Assembly (NCBI GenBank): GCA_902559935.1
Contig: CACEJN010000007.1
Span: 1 to 43,312 of the forward strand
From: an uncultured Pelagibacteraceae bacterium
GTDB lineage: Bacteria > Pseudomonadota > Alphaproteobacteria > Pelagibacterales > Pelagibacteraceae
DNA: 43,312 nucleotides
Reading direction: 5' to 3'
The position numbers were made by a program, and so were the translations under genes. Of the stretch, positions 9,254 to 16,721 are shown in pieces. Each line of letters starts with the position of its first letter. Position 1 is the stretch's first letter. The notes under the pieces are model-generated. The model ran no database searches. It had not been told where the DNA came from and saw only the letters and a list, made by a program, of their open reading frames with translations.

Positions 9254-9717
9254 TGAACTTAAAAGAGCTATATCAAGAAATTATATTAGAACACGGTAAG
9301 AATCCTAGAAATCTTAGAAAGACAGAAGGCTTTAATAAAGACGCTAAAGGTAATAATCCTCTTTGTGGTGATAATGTTCATGTTTACTTAAAACTAAATG
9401 GACAAAAAATTGTAGAAGATGCATCCTTCGAAGGGAGTGGTTGTGCGATTTCAATGGCTTCAGCCTCTATAATGACAGATTTGATTAAAGGAAAAAATGA
9501 ACATGAGGCTAAAGAAATAGTTGAAGATTTTTTAGGCATGATTAAAGAAAATCCTGAATTAAAATCTGAGTATTTGAGCGAAGATGAAAAAACTAAACTA
9601 ATGTGTTTATCTGGTGTTAAGCAATATCCAATGAGAGTTAAATGTGCAACTTTATCTTGGCACACAATGGTTTCGGCTTTTGATGAAAAAACAGAAGAAG
9701 TAAAAACTGAGAATTAA
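9253..9717 (+). CDS. sufU: SufU-type sulfur transfer protein (NifU/IscU N-terminal family)
   Basis: 154-residue zinc-type sulfur acceptor of the IscU fold. Ligands expected from B. subtilis SufU are present: C38 and D40 in LCGDN, C64 in GSGCAIS, and C131 in RVKCATLSW. The roughly 20-residue insertion between the second and third ligand regions (about 85-110) and the absence of IscU's LPPVK motif favour SufU over IscU. It would take the persulfide from SufS and pass it to SufB. It overlaps the sufS stop by one base (TAATG). Proteobacterial suf operons usually carry sufE, so its use here is of note. Confidence 0.9.
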   Translation: MNLKELYQEIILEHGKNPRNLRKTEGFNKDAKGNNPLCGDNVHVYLKLNGQKIVEDASFEGSGCAISMASASIMTDLIKGKNEHEAKEIVEDFLGMIKENPELKSEYLSEDEKTKLMCLSGVKQYPMRVKCATLSWHTMVSAFDEKTEEVKTEN

Positions 9718-9720
9718 ATT

Positions 9721-10020
9721 ATGACAAAAAAAGATGAAATAATTGAGGAAATAAGAAAAATTTATGACCCTGAGTTACCTGTAAATATCTACGAATTAGG
9801 TTTGATTTATGATATTAAAGTAGAGGACGATAAGTTTGCTAAAATTAAAATGACTTTGACTACACCAAATTGCCCAGTAGCAGAAAGTTTACCTAAAGAA
9901 GTAAAAGATAGTGCAATGCAAGTTGAAGGTATAGAGGATGTTGATCTTGAATTAGTTTGGGATCCACCGTGGAACAAAGATATGATGTCAGAAGCAGCAA
10001 AATTGGAATTGAATTTATAA
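9721..10020 (+). CDS. sufT: SufT-like MIP18/DUF59 family protein
   Basis: 99-residue protein made only of the DUF59 (MIP18) domain, associated with Fe-S cluster delivery or maturation. The family core is visible as IYDPELPVNIYELGLIYDIKV (an uninterrupted match to the usual DPE-P-NI-LGLIY pattern), TLTTPNCPVAESLP with its conserved Cys, and LVWDPPWNKDMMSEAAK at the end. Stand-alone DUF59 genes within suf operons are named sufT. It sits three bases after sufU, and its TAA overlaps the next ATG (TAATG). The precise biochemical role of the family is unsettled. Confidence 0.9.
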   Translation: MTKKDEIIEEIRKIYDPELPVNIYELGLIYDIKVEDDKFAKIKMTLTTPNCPVAESLPKEVKDSAMQVEGIEDVDLELVWDPPWNKDMMSEAAKLELNL

Positions 10021-10355
10021 TGAACCCAATAATCAAATTAAGCGCTAACGCAGCATTAAGAATAAAAGAAATAATGGCTAATGCTGAAAAAGATTCTATT
10101 GGTGTTAGAGTGTCAGTCAAATCAGGTGGTTGTGCAGGGATGTCTTATGTAATGGAATATACAAAAGAGTTAAATCCTAATGATGAAATTATTGAGGATA
10201 AGGGTGTAAAGGTATTCGTTGATTCAGCTGCTATTATGTATCTTCTTGGTACTGAAATGGATTATAAAAAAGAGGAATTATCTTCGTCATTTGTATTTAA
10301 CAATCCAAATGAAACTGAGAGATGTGGCTGCGGAGAGTCATTTAAAATATCATAA
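10020..10355 (+). CDS. sufA: A-type Fe-S carrier protein (IscA/SufA/HesB family)
   Basis: 111-residue A-type carrier that takes clusters from the scaffold to targets. The three cluster-binding cysteines are present: C38 in SGGCAGMSY and C102/C104 in the C-terminal CGCGESF. I start it at 10020, where the A of the sufT stop begins ATG; the reading frame is open further upstream, but that would lie inside sufT and the family begins at this methionine. It could be called iscA, sufA or erpA; the operon context favours sufA. It is the last clear member of the suf operon, with a 66-bp gap before the next small gene. Confidence 0.92.
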   Translation: MNPIIKLSANAALRIKEIMANAEKDSIGVRVSVKSGGCAGMSYVMEYTKELNPNDEIIEDKGVKVFVDSAAIMYLLGTEMDYKKEELSSSFVFNNPNETERCGCGESFKIS

Positions 10356-10386
10356 GTTGTATTATCCCATTATTTGCATATCAGTA

Positions 10387-10415
10387 TTGCATTATATGCA
10401 TATCTAGTATATAGA
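10387..10415 (+). promoter_or_regulatory. Candidate sigma-70 promoter for the small protein at 10422
   Basis: TTGCAT at 10387-10392, a 17-bp spacer and TATAGA at 10410-10415 form a reasonable vegetative promoter in the gap after the suf operon. Two ATGCATAT-like repeats lie in the same gap. The -10 box ends only six bases before the ATG at 10422, so a transcript would start at or very near that ATG. No ribosome binding site is visible. Other TA-rich hexamers nearby could serve instead. Confidence 0.33.
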
Positions 10416-10421
10416 TTCTAT

Positions 10422-10592
10422 ATGAACAAATTTGAGTTTAAAAATCTTGTTAAAAACTTAAAAGAATCTTTAAAGGAAAAAACATTCTTTAAGGAACTAC
10501 GTAAAGAAGTGGAAACCGGTGCTAACGGAACACAAGATTACGTAGTCAAAAAAGGTGTTAACAAAGATACAATTGCAACAACTAGACAGTAA
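10422..10592 (+). CDS. Small conserved-looking hypothetical protein, 56 residues
   Basis: I do not recognise a family. From the ATG at 10422 the product is a 56-residue, highly charged, soluble protein starting MNKFEFKNLVKNLKESLKEK and ending KKGVNKDTIATTRQ, with a predicted helical first half and no membrane segment or cysteine. The frame is open back to 10374, but those codons (HISIALYAYLVYRF) overlap the promoter-like sequence and look non-coding. It follows the suf operon and converges on glnA with only nine bases between the stops. The lysine-rich helical start and composition like its neighbours suggest a real gene; the function is unknown. Confidence 0.6.
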   Translation: MNKFEFKNLVKNLKESLKEKTFFKELRKEVETGANGTQDYVVKKGVNKDTIATTRQ

Positions 10593-10601
10593 TTAAATTT
10601 A

Positions 10602-12008
10602 TTAGCTACTGTAATACATCTCAAACTCTACAGGATGAGGTGCGTGTTCAAATTTGTGAATTTCCTCAAACTTAAGAGCAATGTAAGCATCAATTTGATC
10701 ATCAGTAAAGACACCACCTTGAGTTAAAAACTCTCTATCTTTGTCTAAACTTTCCATCGCTTCTCTTAAAGAACCACAAACTGTTGGGATAGCTTTAACT
10801 TCTTCAGGTGGTAATTCATATAAATCTTTATCAAAAGATTCACCTGGATGAATTTTATTTTTAATTCCATCAATTCCAGCCATTAACATAGCTGCAAAAG
10901 TCAAATAAGGGTTTCCTGCAGCATCTGGGAATCTAATCTCACATCTTGCACCTTTTTTACTTAATGTGATTGGTATTCTACAAGAAGCAGATCTATTTCT
11001 TGCTGAATACGCAAGAAGAACTGGAGCTTCAAAACCTGGAATTAATCTTTTGTAACTGTTTGTTGTAGAGTTAGCAAAAGCATTAATTGCTTTAGCGTGT
11101 TTTAGGATTCCACCAATATAATGTAACGCAGTTTCACTTAACCCAGAATACGCATCACCTGAAAATACCGGTGTATCACCTTTCCAAATAGATTGGTGGA
11201 TGTGCATACCTGAACCATTATCACCAGCAACTGGTTTTGGCATAAATGTTGCAGTTTTTCCAAATGAATGTGTAACCATTTGAACAACATATTTGTACAA
11301 CTGAACGTTATCTGCTTGATTAACTAAAGTTCCAAAATACATTCCAAGTTCGTGCTGACTAGGAGCAACTTCATGGTGATGCTTTTCAACTTTAATACCA
11401 ACTTCTTTTAAGTTTTTAAGATACTCACCACGCATGTCTTGTTCACTATCAACTGGTGGCACTGGGAAATACCCTCCTTTAATTTGAGGTCTATGACCCA
11501 TATTTCCATTTTCATATTCTTTACCTGAGTTGTAAGGACCTTCTTTACTATCTAATTTAAATCCACATTCATTCATATCATTTTTAATTCTTACATCGTC
11601 AAACACAAAAAATTCTGGCTCAGGTCCAAAAAAGGCTTTATCACCAATACCTGAAGCTTTTAAATATTCTTCAGCTTTTTTAGCAACACCTCTTGGATCT
11701 CTTTCATAAGGATCTTTTTTAATTGCATCTAGAATATCACAAAACAAAACCACAGTATTATGAGACGTAAAAGGATCCATGAACATTCTTGCAGTATCAG
11801 GTTTTAAAATCATGTCAGACTCATTAATTGCTTTCCAGCCAGCAATAGACGAACCGTCAAAAAATACACCTTCATTCAACATATCTTCATCGACTATTGA
11901 AGCATCCATTGTTAAATGTTGAAGTTTTCCTCTTGGATCAGTGAATCTTAGATCCACAAATTCTGCTTCTTTTTCTTTGATAAATTTTAATACGTTTGCT
12001 GCACTCAT
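10602..12008 (-). CDS. glnA: Glutamine synthetase type I
   Basis: ATP-dependent ligation of ammonia to glutamate; a dodecameric cytoplasmic enzyme central to nitrogen assimilation. The 468-residue length is typical of GSI-beta. Visible motifs: FDGSSIAGW near residue 50, [12 protein letters not shown] (metal-binding glutamates), [13 protein letters not shown]-type segment ([15 protein letters not shown]), [12 protein letters not shown] and [10 protein letters not shown]397 in [10 protein letters not shown] is at the same position as the adenylylation site of E. coli GlnA, so GlnE-type control is possible. The ribosome binding site is TAGGAGA. The 137-bp gap to the divergent ybaK-like gene presumably holds its promoter; I could not identify a specific operator there. 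Confidence 0.98.
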   Translation of the reverse strand: MSAANVLKFIKEKEAEFVDLRFTDPRGKLQHLTMDASIVDEDMLNEGVFFDGSSIAGWKAINESDMILKPDTARMFMDPFTSHNTVVLFCDILDAIKKDPYERDPRGVAKKAEEYLKASGIGDKAFFGPEPEFFVFDDVRIKNDMNECGFKLDSKEGPYNSGKEYENGNMGHRPQIKGGYFPVPPVDSEQDMRGEYLKNLKEVGIKVEKHHHEVAPSQHELGMYFGTLVNQADNVQLYKYVVQMVTHSFGKTATFMPKPVAGDNGSGMHIHQSIWKGDTPVFSGDAYSGLSETALHYIGGILKHAKAINAFANSTTNSYKRLIPGFEAPVLLAYSARNRSASCRIPITLSKKGARCEIRFPDAAGNPYLTFAAMLMAGIDGIKNKIHPGESFDKDLYELPPEEVKAIPTVCGSLREAMESLDKDREFLTQGGVFTDDQIDAYIALKFEEIHKFEHAPHPVEFEMYYSS

Positions 12009-12145
12009 TTTGTCTCCTATGTAATTTTGTTTGGCCTGATTAGCAAAAAAATACTTAAAAATATTGCTTATTTAATAAATAACACCTATGCAATTTTCAC
12101 ATAAGTAGTGTAATTAGTCACTAAAATAATAAATATATTAAACCT

Positions 12146-12628
12146 GTGAAATCAATATTAAATAAAGAGCCAGTTTTAAGAGCTGAAAAATCGCTAAAAA
12201 AATTTAGCCCAGATCTGGAAGTGATTGTTTTAGAGAAAACTGCCAGAACAGCAAACGATGCAGCTACAGCTTTAGGTTGCAAAGTTGGAGCAATTGTTAA
12301 AAGCTTACTTTTTAAAGCAGGGGATAGTTTTGTTTTATGTTTAGTTTCTGGAGATAAAAGATGTTCATTAAATAAATTAAAAAAAATATTAGATGAAAAA
12401 GATGTTTCAATGGCTATCCCAGATGATGTTAAAAAAATTACTGGATATACAATTGGTGGAGTTTCTCCAACAGGACATTTAACAAAAATAAAAATTTTTA
12501 TTGATGAAACTTTAAATAGATTTTCTTCTATTTTTGCAGCCGCAGGTCATCCTAATGCAGTATTCGAAATAAATTTTGAAAATTTAATTGCCTTAACCTC
12601 TGGTGAGATAAACGAAATAACAGAATGA
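12146..12628 (+). CDS. YbaK/EbsC-family aminoacyl-tRNA deacylase
   Basis: 160-residue single-domain protein of the YbaK/ProX group, which hydrolyses mischarged aminoacyl-tRNAs such as Cys- or Ala-tRNA-Pro. Typical features: TARTANDAATALGCKVGAIVKSLLFK with the conserved substrate-pocket lysine, CLVSGDKRCSL, and the glycine-rich TGYTIGGVSPTGH loop followed by AAAGHPNAVFEI. It starts with GTG at 12146; no earlier ATG is in frame with a site. It overlaps the following transporter gene by 4 bases (ATGA), so the two are likely co-transcribed, although a functional link is not obvious. Confidence 0.9.
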   Translation: MKSILNKEPVLRAEKSLKKFSPDLEVIVLEKTARTANDAATALGCKVGAIVKSLLFKAGDSFVLCLVSGDKRCSLNKLKKILDEKDVSMAIPDDVKKITGYTIGGVSPTGHLTKIKIFIDETLNRFSSIFAAAGHPNAVFEINFENLIALTSGEINEITE

Positions 12629-13512
12629 GAAAACCACAATTAGTTGATTATTTGTTGTTGACATTGTTGTCATTAATATGGGCGTCTGCTTTTTTTAATA
12701 TAAAGATTGCCACATACTCATTTGGACCTATTACAATAGGTTTTTTAAGATCTTTTTTAGGAGCTATACCAGTTTTAATTTTATGTTTTTATAAAAATAT
12801 TAAAATTGAGGCGTTCTCAAAAGATTGGAAATGGTTTGCAATTATAGGATTAGTAAATTTAGTTATTCCATTCATATTAATATCATATGGAGTAAATTTT
12901 GTTCAAAGTAACTTAGCAGCTATTTTGATGTCTACAACACCATTAAGTTCAACTGTTCTAGCTCACTTTTTTTTAAAAGGAGAAAAATTTAATCTGTTAA
13001 AAACAATTGGATTATTAATTGGGTTTTCAGGAATAGTATTTTTGTTTTCAGATAATTTTTTAATAAATGAAAATAACTTTGTTGCTGCACTTTTAATTCT
13101 ACTTGGATCTACTTGCTATGTTATTGGAGGAGTAATAACCTTAAAAATAAGCAATAAAGAAAATGAAAATGTTACAGGTTCAATTTTAATTTGGTCAACA
13201 ATTATACTTCTTCCATTCACTTTAATTTTTGAAAAACCTTGGATGTTAAATCCTTCAACAGACTCTATTATATCGGTAATATATTTAGGAATTTTTCCTA
13301 CCGGGATAGCATGGTTATTGAGATTCAGAATTTTAAAAACAAATGGTCTCATATTTCATTCACAAGTTTCATATATCATTCCAATATTTGGAATTATTTT
13401 AGGATACATATTTCTCAATGAAATAATTACCTCAAAAATTATAGTTGCATTAATTGCTGTATTTATTGGAATATATTTAGCAAGAAAAGCAGATTATAAA
13501 AACGTTACTTAA
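12625..13512 (+). CDS. EamA/DMT-family transporter
   Basis: 295-residue inner-membrane protein with about ten hydrophobic segments arranged as two EamA repeats. The first repeat has SLIWASAFFNIKIA near residue 20 and the conserved SNLAAILMSTTPLSSTVLAHFFLKGE end; the second repeats the pattern with GIFPTGIAWLLRF and FHSQVSYIIPIFGIILGYIFL. Such proteins export metabolites or amino acids; the substrate cannot be read from sequence. The ATGA overlap with the YbaK-like gene suggests translational coupling, and the 3' end overlaps the convergent methyltransferase by 8 bases. Confidence 0.9.
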   Translation: MRKPQLVDYLLLTLLSLIWASAFFNIKIATYSFGPITIGFLRSFLGAIPVLILCFYKNIKIEAFSKDWKWFAIIGLVNLVIPFILISYGVNFVQSNLAAILMSTTPLSSTVLAHFFLKGEKFNLLKTIGLLIGFSGIVFLFSDNFLINENNFVAALLILLGSTCYVIGGVITLKISNKENENVTGSILIWSTIILLPFTLIFEKPWMLNPSTDSIISVIYLGIFPTGIAWLLRFRILKTNGLIFHSQVSYIIPIFGIILGYIFLNEIITSKIIVALIAVFIGIYLARKADYKNVT

Positions 13513-14407
13513 GCTTTGCCATTGCTTTTATGTGAGCAGGACCAGTTTCACAACAACCTCCAATAATTGTTGCTCCATTTTCTTTAAATTTTTTTGCAAT
13601 TTCATGAAATTTATCTGGTGTAAGATCATGTCTTTTGCCTAAAAACTCATTTGGATTTCCCTTAGTTTTTAAATAATTAGCCGTGTATCCATCTTTTGGT
13701 TTAGTGGTCATAAATCCATTTAATTTAAATCCAAATGGAACGTTTAATTTTTTGATTTCTTCAAGATTGCGCTCATAATTTTCAGGTGAAACACAAGATA
13801 ACATAACACCTAAAAGATTTTCATCAATAATACTTTTAATATTTGAAATTTTTTCACCACTAGGTAGTTTTGTGCCTTCTGAAATATGAATTCCTATTAA
13901 ATAAGGTTTCTTGAATTCTTTAATTGCCTCAATACCACATCTAAACTCTCTAATGCTGCTCCAAACATCAAAGTAATAAAAGTCTACATATTCATTTAAC
14001 AATTTAGCCTGTTCATTAAAATCTTTAGTGATTTCAGCCTCACTTCTTCTATCCTCTTCATAAGTTAAACGTTGAGGTGGCAAACCTCCAGCAATCATTA
14101 TATTTGGATATTCATTTTTCACTTTTAAAGCAATTTCTCCTGCTTTTTTATTAAGATATTCGAATTTATCTTCAATATTGTTTTCACTTAGTCTTTTTCT
14201 TCTTGTTGTAAAAGTTGTTGTAACAATTACTTCTGCTCCAGCTTTTACAAAATCTTTGTGGGTATGCTCTACCAATTCATGATATTCAGAATTTAGTATC
14301 GCATTAGCACTCCATAAAGTTCCATTTGGCTTCATGCCACGAGCTAAAAGCTCTTGACCCATTCCACCATCCAATATTCTCGTCTCTTTAAAAAAATTAA
14401 TATCCAT
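13505..14407 (-). CDS. Homocysteine S-methyltransferase (BhmT/MmuM type)
   Basis: 300-residue zinc-dependent methyltransferase that makes methionine from homocysteine using betaine or another methyl donor. The three zinc cysteines are C205 (LSCVSPEN) and C285-C286 (GGCCETGP), and the N-terminus ILDGGMGQELLARG is typical. Length suits the MmuM/BhmT single-domain group. In SAR11, homologues are annotated bhmT and linked to glycine betaine or dimethylglycine use; the donor here is not proven. Its 163-bp leader holds a SAM-II and then a SAM-V riboswitch, strong evidence for a role in methionine supply. The ribosome binding site GAGGA (14416-14412) is four bases from the ATG. Confidence 0.92.
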   Translation of the reverse strand: MDINFFKETRILDGGMGQELLARGMKPNGTLWSANAILNSEYHELVEHTHKDFVKAGAEVIVTTTFTTRRKRLSENNIEDKFEYLNKKAGEIALKVKNEYPNIMIAGGLPPQRLTYEEDRRSEAEITKDFNEQAKLLNEYVDFYYFDVWSSIREFRCGIEAIKEFKKPYLIGIHISEGTKLPSGEKISNIKSIIDENLLGVMLSCVSPENYERNLEEIKKLNVPFGFKLNGFMTTKPKDGYTANYLKTKGNPNEFLGKRHDLTPDKFHEIAKKFKENGATIIGGCCETGPAHIKAMAKLK

Positions 14408-14414
14408 TGTGTCC

Positions 14415-14471
14415 TCACTTTTTTAGTGCTTTAGCTTTATGCTAGGTGCACAATACAGTTCAACTACCTTG
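14415..14471 (-). promoter_or_regulatory. SAM-V riboswitch
   Basis: Read on the minus strand, the leader contains AAGGTAGTTGAACTGTATTG, then TGCACCTAGCATAAAGCTAA and AGCACT, closely matching the SAM-V pattern as I recall it. P1 can form between AGGT (14469-14466) and ACCT (14447-14444); the loop carries the conserved GAACTGTATTG and the junction the conserved GCATAAAGCTAAAG. A small hairpin CACT/AGTG (14428-14416) runs straight into the GAGGA ribosome binding site. SAM-V elements are known from marine alphaproteobacteria and act by hiding the ribosome binding site when S-adenosylmethionine is bound. Pairing was drawn by eye. Confidence 0.88.
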
Positions 14472-14487
14472 CTTATTTGATTATTTT

Positions 14488-14545
14488 GGGATTTCCATTT
14501 TAGCAGTTTATGCCCGCAATAGGATCAAATCGGCAATTACCTTTT
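14488..14545 (-). promoter_or_regulatory. SAM-II riboswitch
   Basis: Upstream of the SAM-V element the minus strand reads TTGCCGATTTGATCCTATTG followed by CGGGCATAAACTGCTAAAAT and GGAAAT. This matches the SAM-II layout: a P1 stem (TGCC 14535-14532 with GGCA 14514-14511), a loop with GATTTgAtCCtATTGC, then TAAActGCTAAAatGG, whose GG can pair back to the loop CC as the pseudoknot. The 17-base linker to SAM-V is A/T-rich. Tandem SAM-II/SAM-V leaders have been described for this clade ahead of homocysteine methyltransferase genes. Pairing was drawn by eye. Confidence 0.85.
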
Positions 14546-14569
14546 AATTGATAAATGAATGTTTGTAAA

Positions 14570-15160
14570 CTATTTATCTAAAGTAATTTTAGCATTAAAA
14601 GAAAAAGACCTTCTTTCAGCATTAATATTAAATGGATATGCCGTATGCATTAAATAGTTTGGAAAAATTATCAAGTCTCTTTGTTTAGGTACAATGTTAA
14701 AAATACTTCTGCTCAAAAAACCTCTTTGTCCGTTTATAAAATCAATTGTGCCGTTAGTCTTATCTTTTTTGTTTTTTAAAAATTTATTCTTAGTCATATC
14801 TTTTGGCACTTTTAAATAACCTACACCAGATATATCTCCATCATGATAATGAATAGGGTTATATTCATCTTTAAATTGACTAACTACCCATAAATTTAAT
14901 ATTTTTATATTTTTAACTTTTTTAATTTTTTCATTTTTAAGAAAATCTTTAATATTTTTTTTTATTTCTCTCTCTAAATTTTTTTTTATAAAATTATTTG
15001 AAATTTTAATTTCTTTTTTAATTTGACTAGCTAGTTTAGAGCTATAATCATTATTTTTTGTTAATACTTTATTATCAATCTCTTTGTTCAAGATATTTAA
15101 AAATTTCTTTGAAATTTTTGTCTTTCCAATTGATGGACCAAAAGGTTTAATATTTTTCAT
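14570..15160 (-). CDS. Putative 2OG-Fe(II) oxygenase (TIGR02466-like)
   Basis: 196-residue protein with a lysine-rich helical N-terminal half and a C-terminal double-stranded beta-helix-like half. Candidate metal ligands are in HYHDGD (residues 104-109) and H171 in LMHTAYPF, with R182/R183 in ERRSFSFNAK as the 2-oxoglutarate-binding arginine; the order fits the TIGR02466 oxygenases. The substrate is unknown. It lies downstream of the TauE/SafE gene on the same strand (37-bp gap), and the SAM riboswitches begin just after its stop, so read-through into the methyltransferase would have to pass them. The family call is from the motif pattern only. Confidence 0.68.
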   Translation of the reverse strand: MKNIKPFGPSIGKTKISKKFLNILNKEIDNKVLTKNNDYSSKLASQIKKEIKISNNFIKKNLEREIKKNIKDFLKNEKIKKVKNIKILNLWVVSQFKDEYNPIHYHDGDISGVGYLKVPKDMTKNKFLKNKKDKTNGTIDFINGQRGFLSRSIFNIVPKQRDLIIFPNYLMHTAYPFNINAERRSFSFNAKITLDK

Positions 15161-15197
15161 AACGTTTTAAATATATTAAAAGCATATTTATTCAATA

Positions 15198-15944
15198 CTA
15201 AGCAATAAGTTTAATTCCCATTCTTATTGCTACAAAAATTACAAGAAAAGAAGTTAATATAGCTAAAATTTTATTCGATAAGAATTTAATGTTTAATAAG
15301 CTACCAATTTGTCCTCCAATAAATACCGTTAAAAACAATGGCCAATAGTTAATAACCTGATCTAAAACTTGATCTTTTGTCAGCTGTCCAGCTATCCCAA
15401 AGATAGAATTGATTAATATAAATAAAGATGCACTACTGGTTATATGTCTTGGGTATCCAGCTTTCATTAAAAATAAAAGAGGGCTTAAAAAAATTCCTCC
15501 ACCAATTCCTACTAAACCTGACAAAAAGCCAATGATAGATCCAATAAAAATTGAAATAAATTTAGGAATTTTGTTAATTTTGATTTGATTATTATTAAAA
15601 GATTTACTCTCAATTAGTAAAAAAATACCTGCAACCAACAAAACACAAAATAATAAAATCTCAAATAAACTTTTTTCAATTGTTATTGACCCTCCAATAA
15701 ATGCTAAAGGTATAGAGCCAATTAAATAAGGGAAAAGTAAACTAAAGTTTGTATTTTTAGATCTTATAAAATTAATAGAATTACCAGATACAACAATAAT
15801 ATTACACACAAGGGCTATAACGGGAAATATTGTGTAAGGCACACCCCAAATTAAAAGTAATGCAAGATATGTTGAACCACCCCCAAATCCAACACTTGAG
15901 TATATTAAAGCAGTTACAAAAAAAAGAATTGATAATATAATCAT
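15198..15944 (-). CDS. TauE/SafE-family membrane transporter
   Basis: 248-residue inner-membrane protein with about seven or eight hydrophobic segments. The family's repeated glycine-rich motif appears as YSSVGFGGGSTYLALL near the N-terminus and GFLSGLVGIGGGIFLSPLL near residue 140. Members export or import small anions such as sulfite, sulfoacetate or related organosulfonates. It diverges from moaB with only nine bases between the start codons, so it is physically attached to the molybdenum island; whether it moves an oxyanion relevant to molybdenum enzymes or a sulfur compound linked to the SAM-controlled gene is open. Confidence 0.88.
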   Translation of the reverse strand: MIILSILFFVTALIYSSVGFGGGSTYLALLLIWGVPYTIFPVIALVCNIIVVSGNSINFIRSKNTNFSLLFPYLIGSIPLAFIGGSITIEKSLFEILLFCVLLVAGIFLLIESKSFNNNQIKINKIPKFISIFIGSIIGFLSGLVGIGGGIFLSPLLFLMKAGYPRHITSSASLFILINSIFGIAGQLTKDQVLDQVINYWPLFLTVFIGGQIGSLLNIKFLSNKILAILTSFLVIFVAIRMGIKLIA

Positions 15945-15953
15945 TTTTAAATT

Positions 15954-16454
15954 ATGGATGTAAATATAGCTTTATTAACTGTAACAGATACAAGAACATT
16001 TGATAATGATAAATCGGGTGCAATCTTGGTTGAAAAAATTAAAGAAGCTAAACACCAATTAATTGATAGAAAAATTTGCAAAGATAATAAAGAAGATATT
16101 GTGAAAATTTTAAAAGAATGGACAGATCAAAAAAATATAGACGTCATAATCACCACTGGAGGAACAGGTCTTACAGGTAGAGATATAACTCCTGAAGCGA
16201 TTGATGAAATTGCAGACAAACATATACCTGGTTTTGGAGAGGTTTTTAGAACAATAAGTCTTAAAACAGTTGGAACATCATCAATACAATCTAGAGCTTG
16301 TGCAGCTTTATCTAATGGTAAATATATATTTGCATTACCAGGATCCTCCGGAGGTGTAACTGATGCGTGGGATGGAATATTAAAGCATCAACTAGATATT
16401 AATCACAAACCTTGTAATTTTGTTGAATTATTTCCTAGACTTAAGGAAAAATAA
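15954..16454 (+). CDS. moaB: Molybdopterin adenylyltransferase-like MoaB/MogA
   Basis: 166-residue protein of the MoaB/MogA fold, which adenylates molybdopterin before molybdenum insertion. Seen: LLTVTDTRTFDNDKSG at the start, TTGGTGLTGRDITPEAI (the MPT-binding GGTG loop, about residues 64-80), and ALPGSSGGVTDAWDGIL near the end, with PRL at the C-terminus. Alphaproteobacteria often use moaB in place of mogA. It is divergent from the TauE/SafE gene with nine bases between starts and convergent with the DUF1244 gene, whose stop is adjacent. It fits the downstream need for cofactor by CoxL and MsrP. Confidence 0.93.
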   Translation: MDVNIALLTVTDTRTFDNDKSGAILVEKIKEAKHQLIDRKICKDNKEDIVKILKEWTDQKNIDVIITTGGTGLTGRDITPEAIDEIADKHIPGFGEVFRTISLKTVGTSSIQSRACAALSNGKYIFALPGSSGGVTDAWDGILKHQLDINHKPCNFVELFPRLKEK

Positions 16455-16700
16455 TTATTTTTGATATTTGTCTTTCCATTCAGAGTAAGGCATTCCATAA
16501 ACATGCTCTCTTGCATCAGGATCAGAAATTTCAATTCCTTTTTTCCCCGCCTCTTCTCTGTACCACTTAGAAAGACAGTTTCTACAAAAACCTGCAAGAT
16601 TCATCAGATCTATATTTTGCACATCTTTTCTTTCTCTAAGATGAGATATAAGCCTTTCGAATGCTGCAGACTGTAATTCTTTTTTTGTATTTTCGTCCAT
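16455..16700 (-). CDS. DUF1244 family protein
   Basis: 81-residue soluble protein. The LAGFCRNCLSKWYREEA segment with a CxxC pair (about residues 48-51) and DAREHVYGMPYSEWKDKYQ at the end are the signature of DUF1244 (SMc04008-like). The function of the family is unknown; it is widespread in alpha- and gammaproteobacteria. It sits as a lone minus-strand gene inside the plus-strand moaB-cox run, 21 bases from the divergent coxG start, so its promoter must overlap coxG's. The CxxC could bind metal, but this is a guess. Confidence 0.9.
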   Translation of the reverse strand: MDENTKKELQSAAFERLISHLRERKDVQNIDLMNLAGFCRNCLSKWYREEAGKKGIEISDPDAREHVYGMPYSEWKDKYQK

Positions 16701-16721
16701 AATTTATTATATGTTTAATTT

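Noticed and set aside
10374-10421. Earlier start for the small protein
   Set aside because: The extra codons overlap a promoter-like sequence and give a hydrophobic stretch out of keeping with the rest of the protein.
12009-12145. Nitrogen-control (NtrC or sigma-54) site ahead of glnA
   Set aside because: No TGGC-N7-TTGC promoter or clear NtrC palindrome can be found; only weak A/T-rich similarity.
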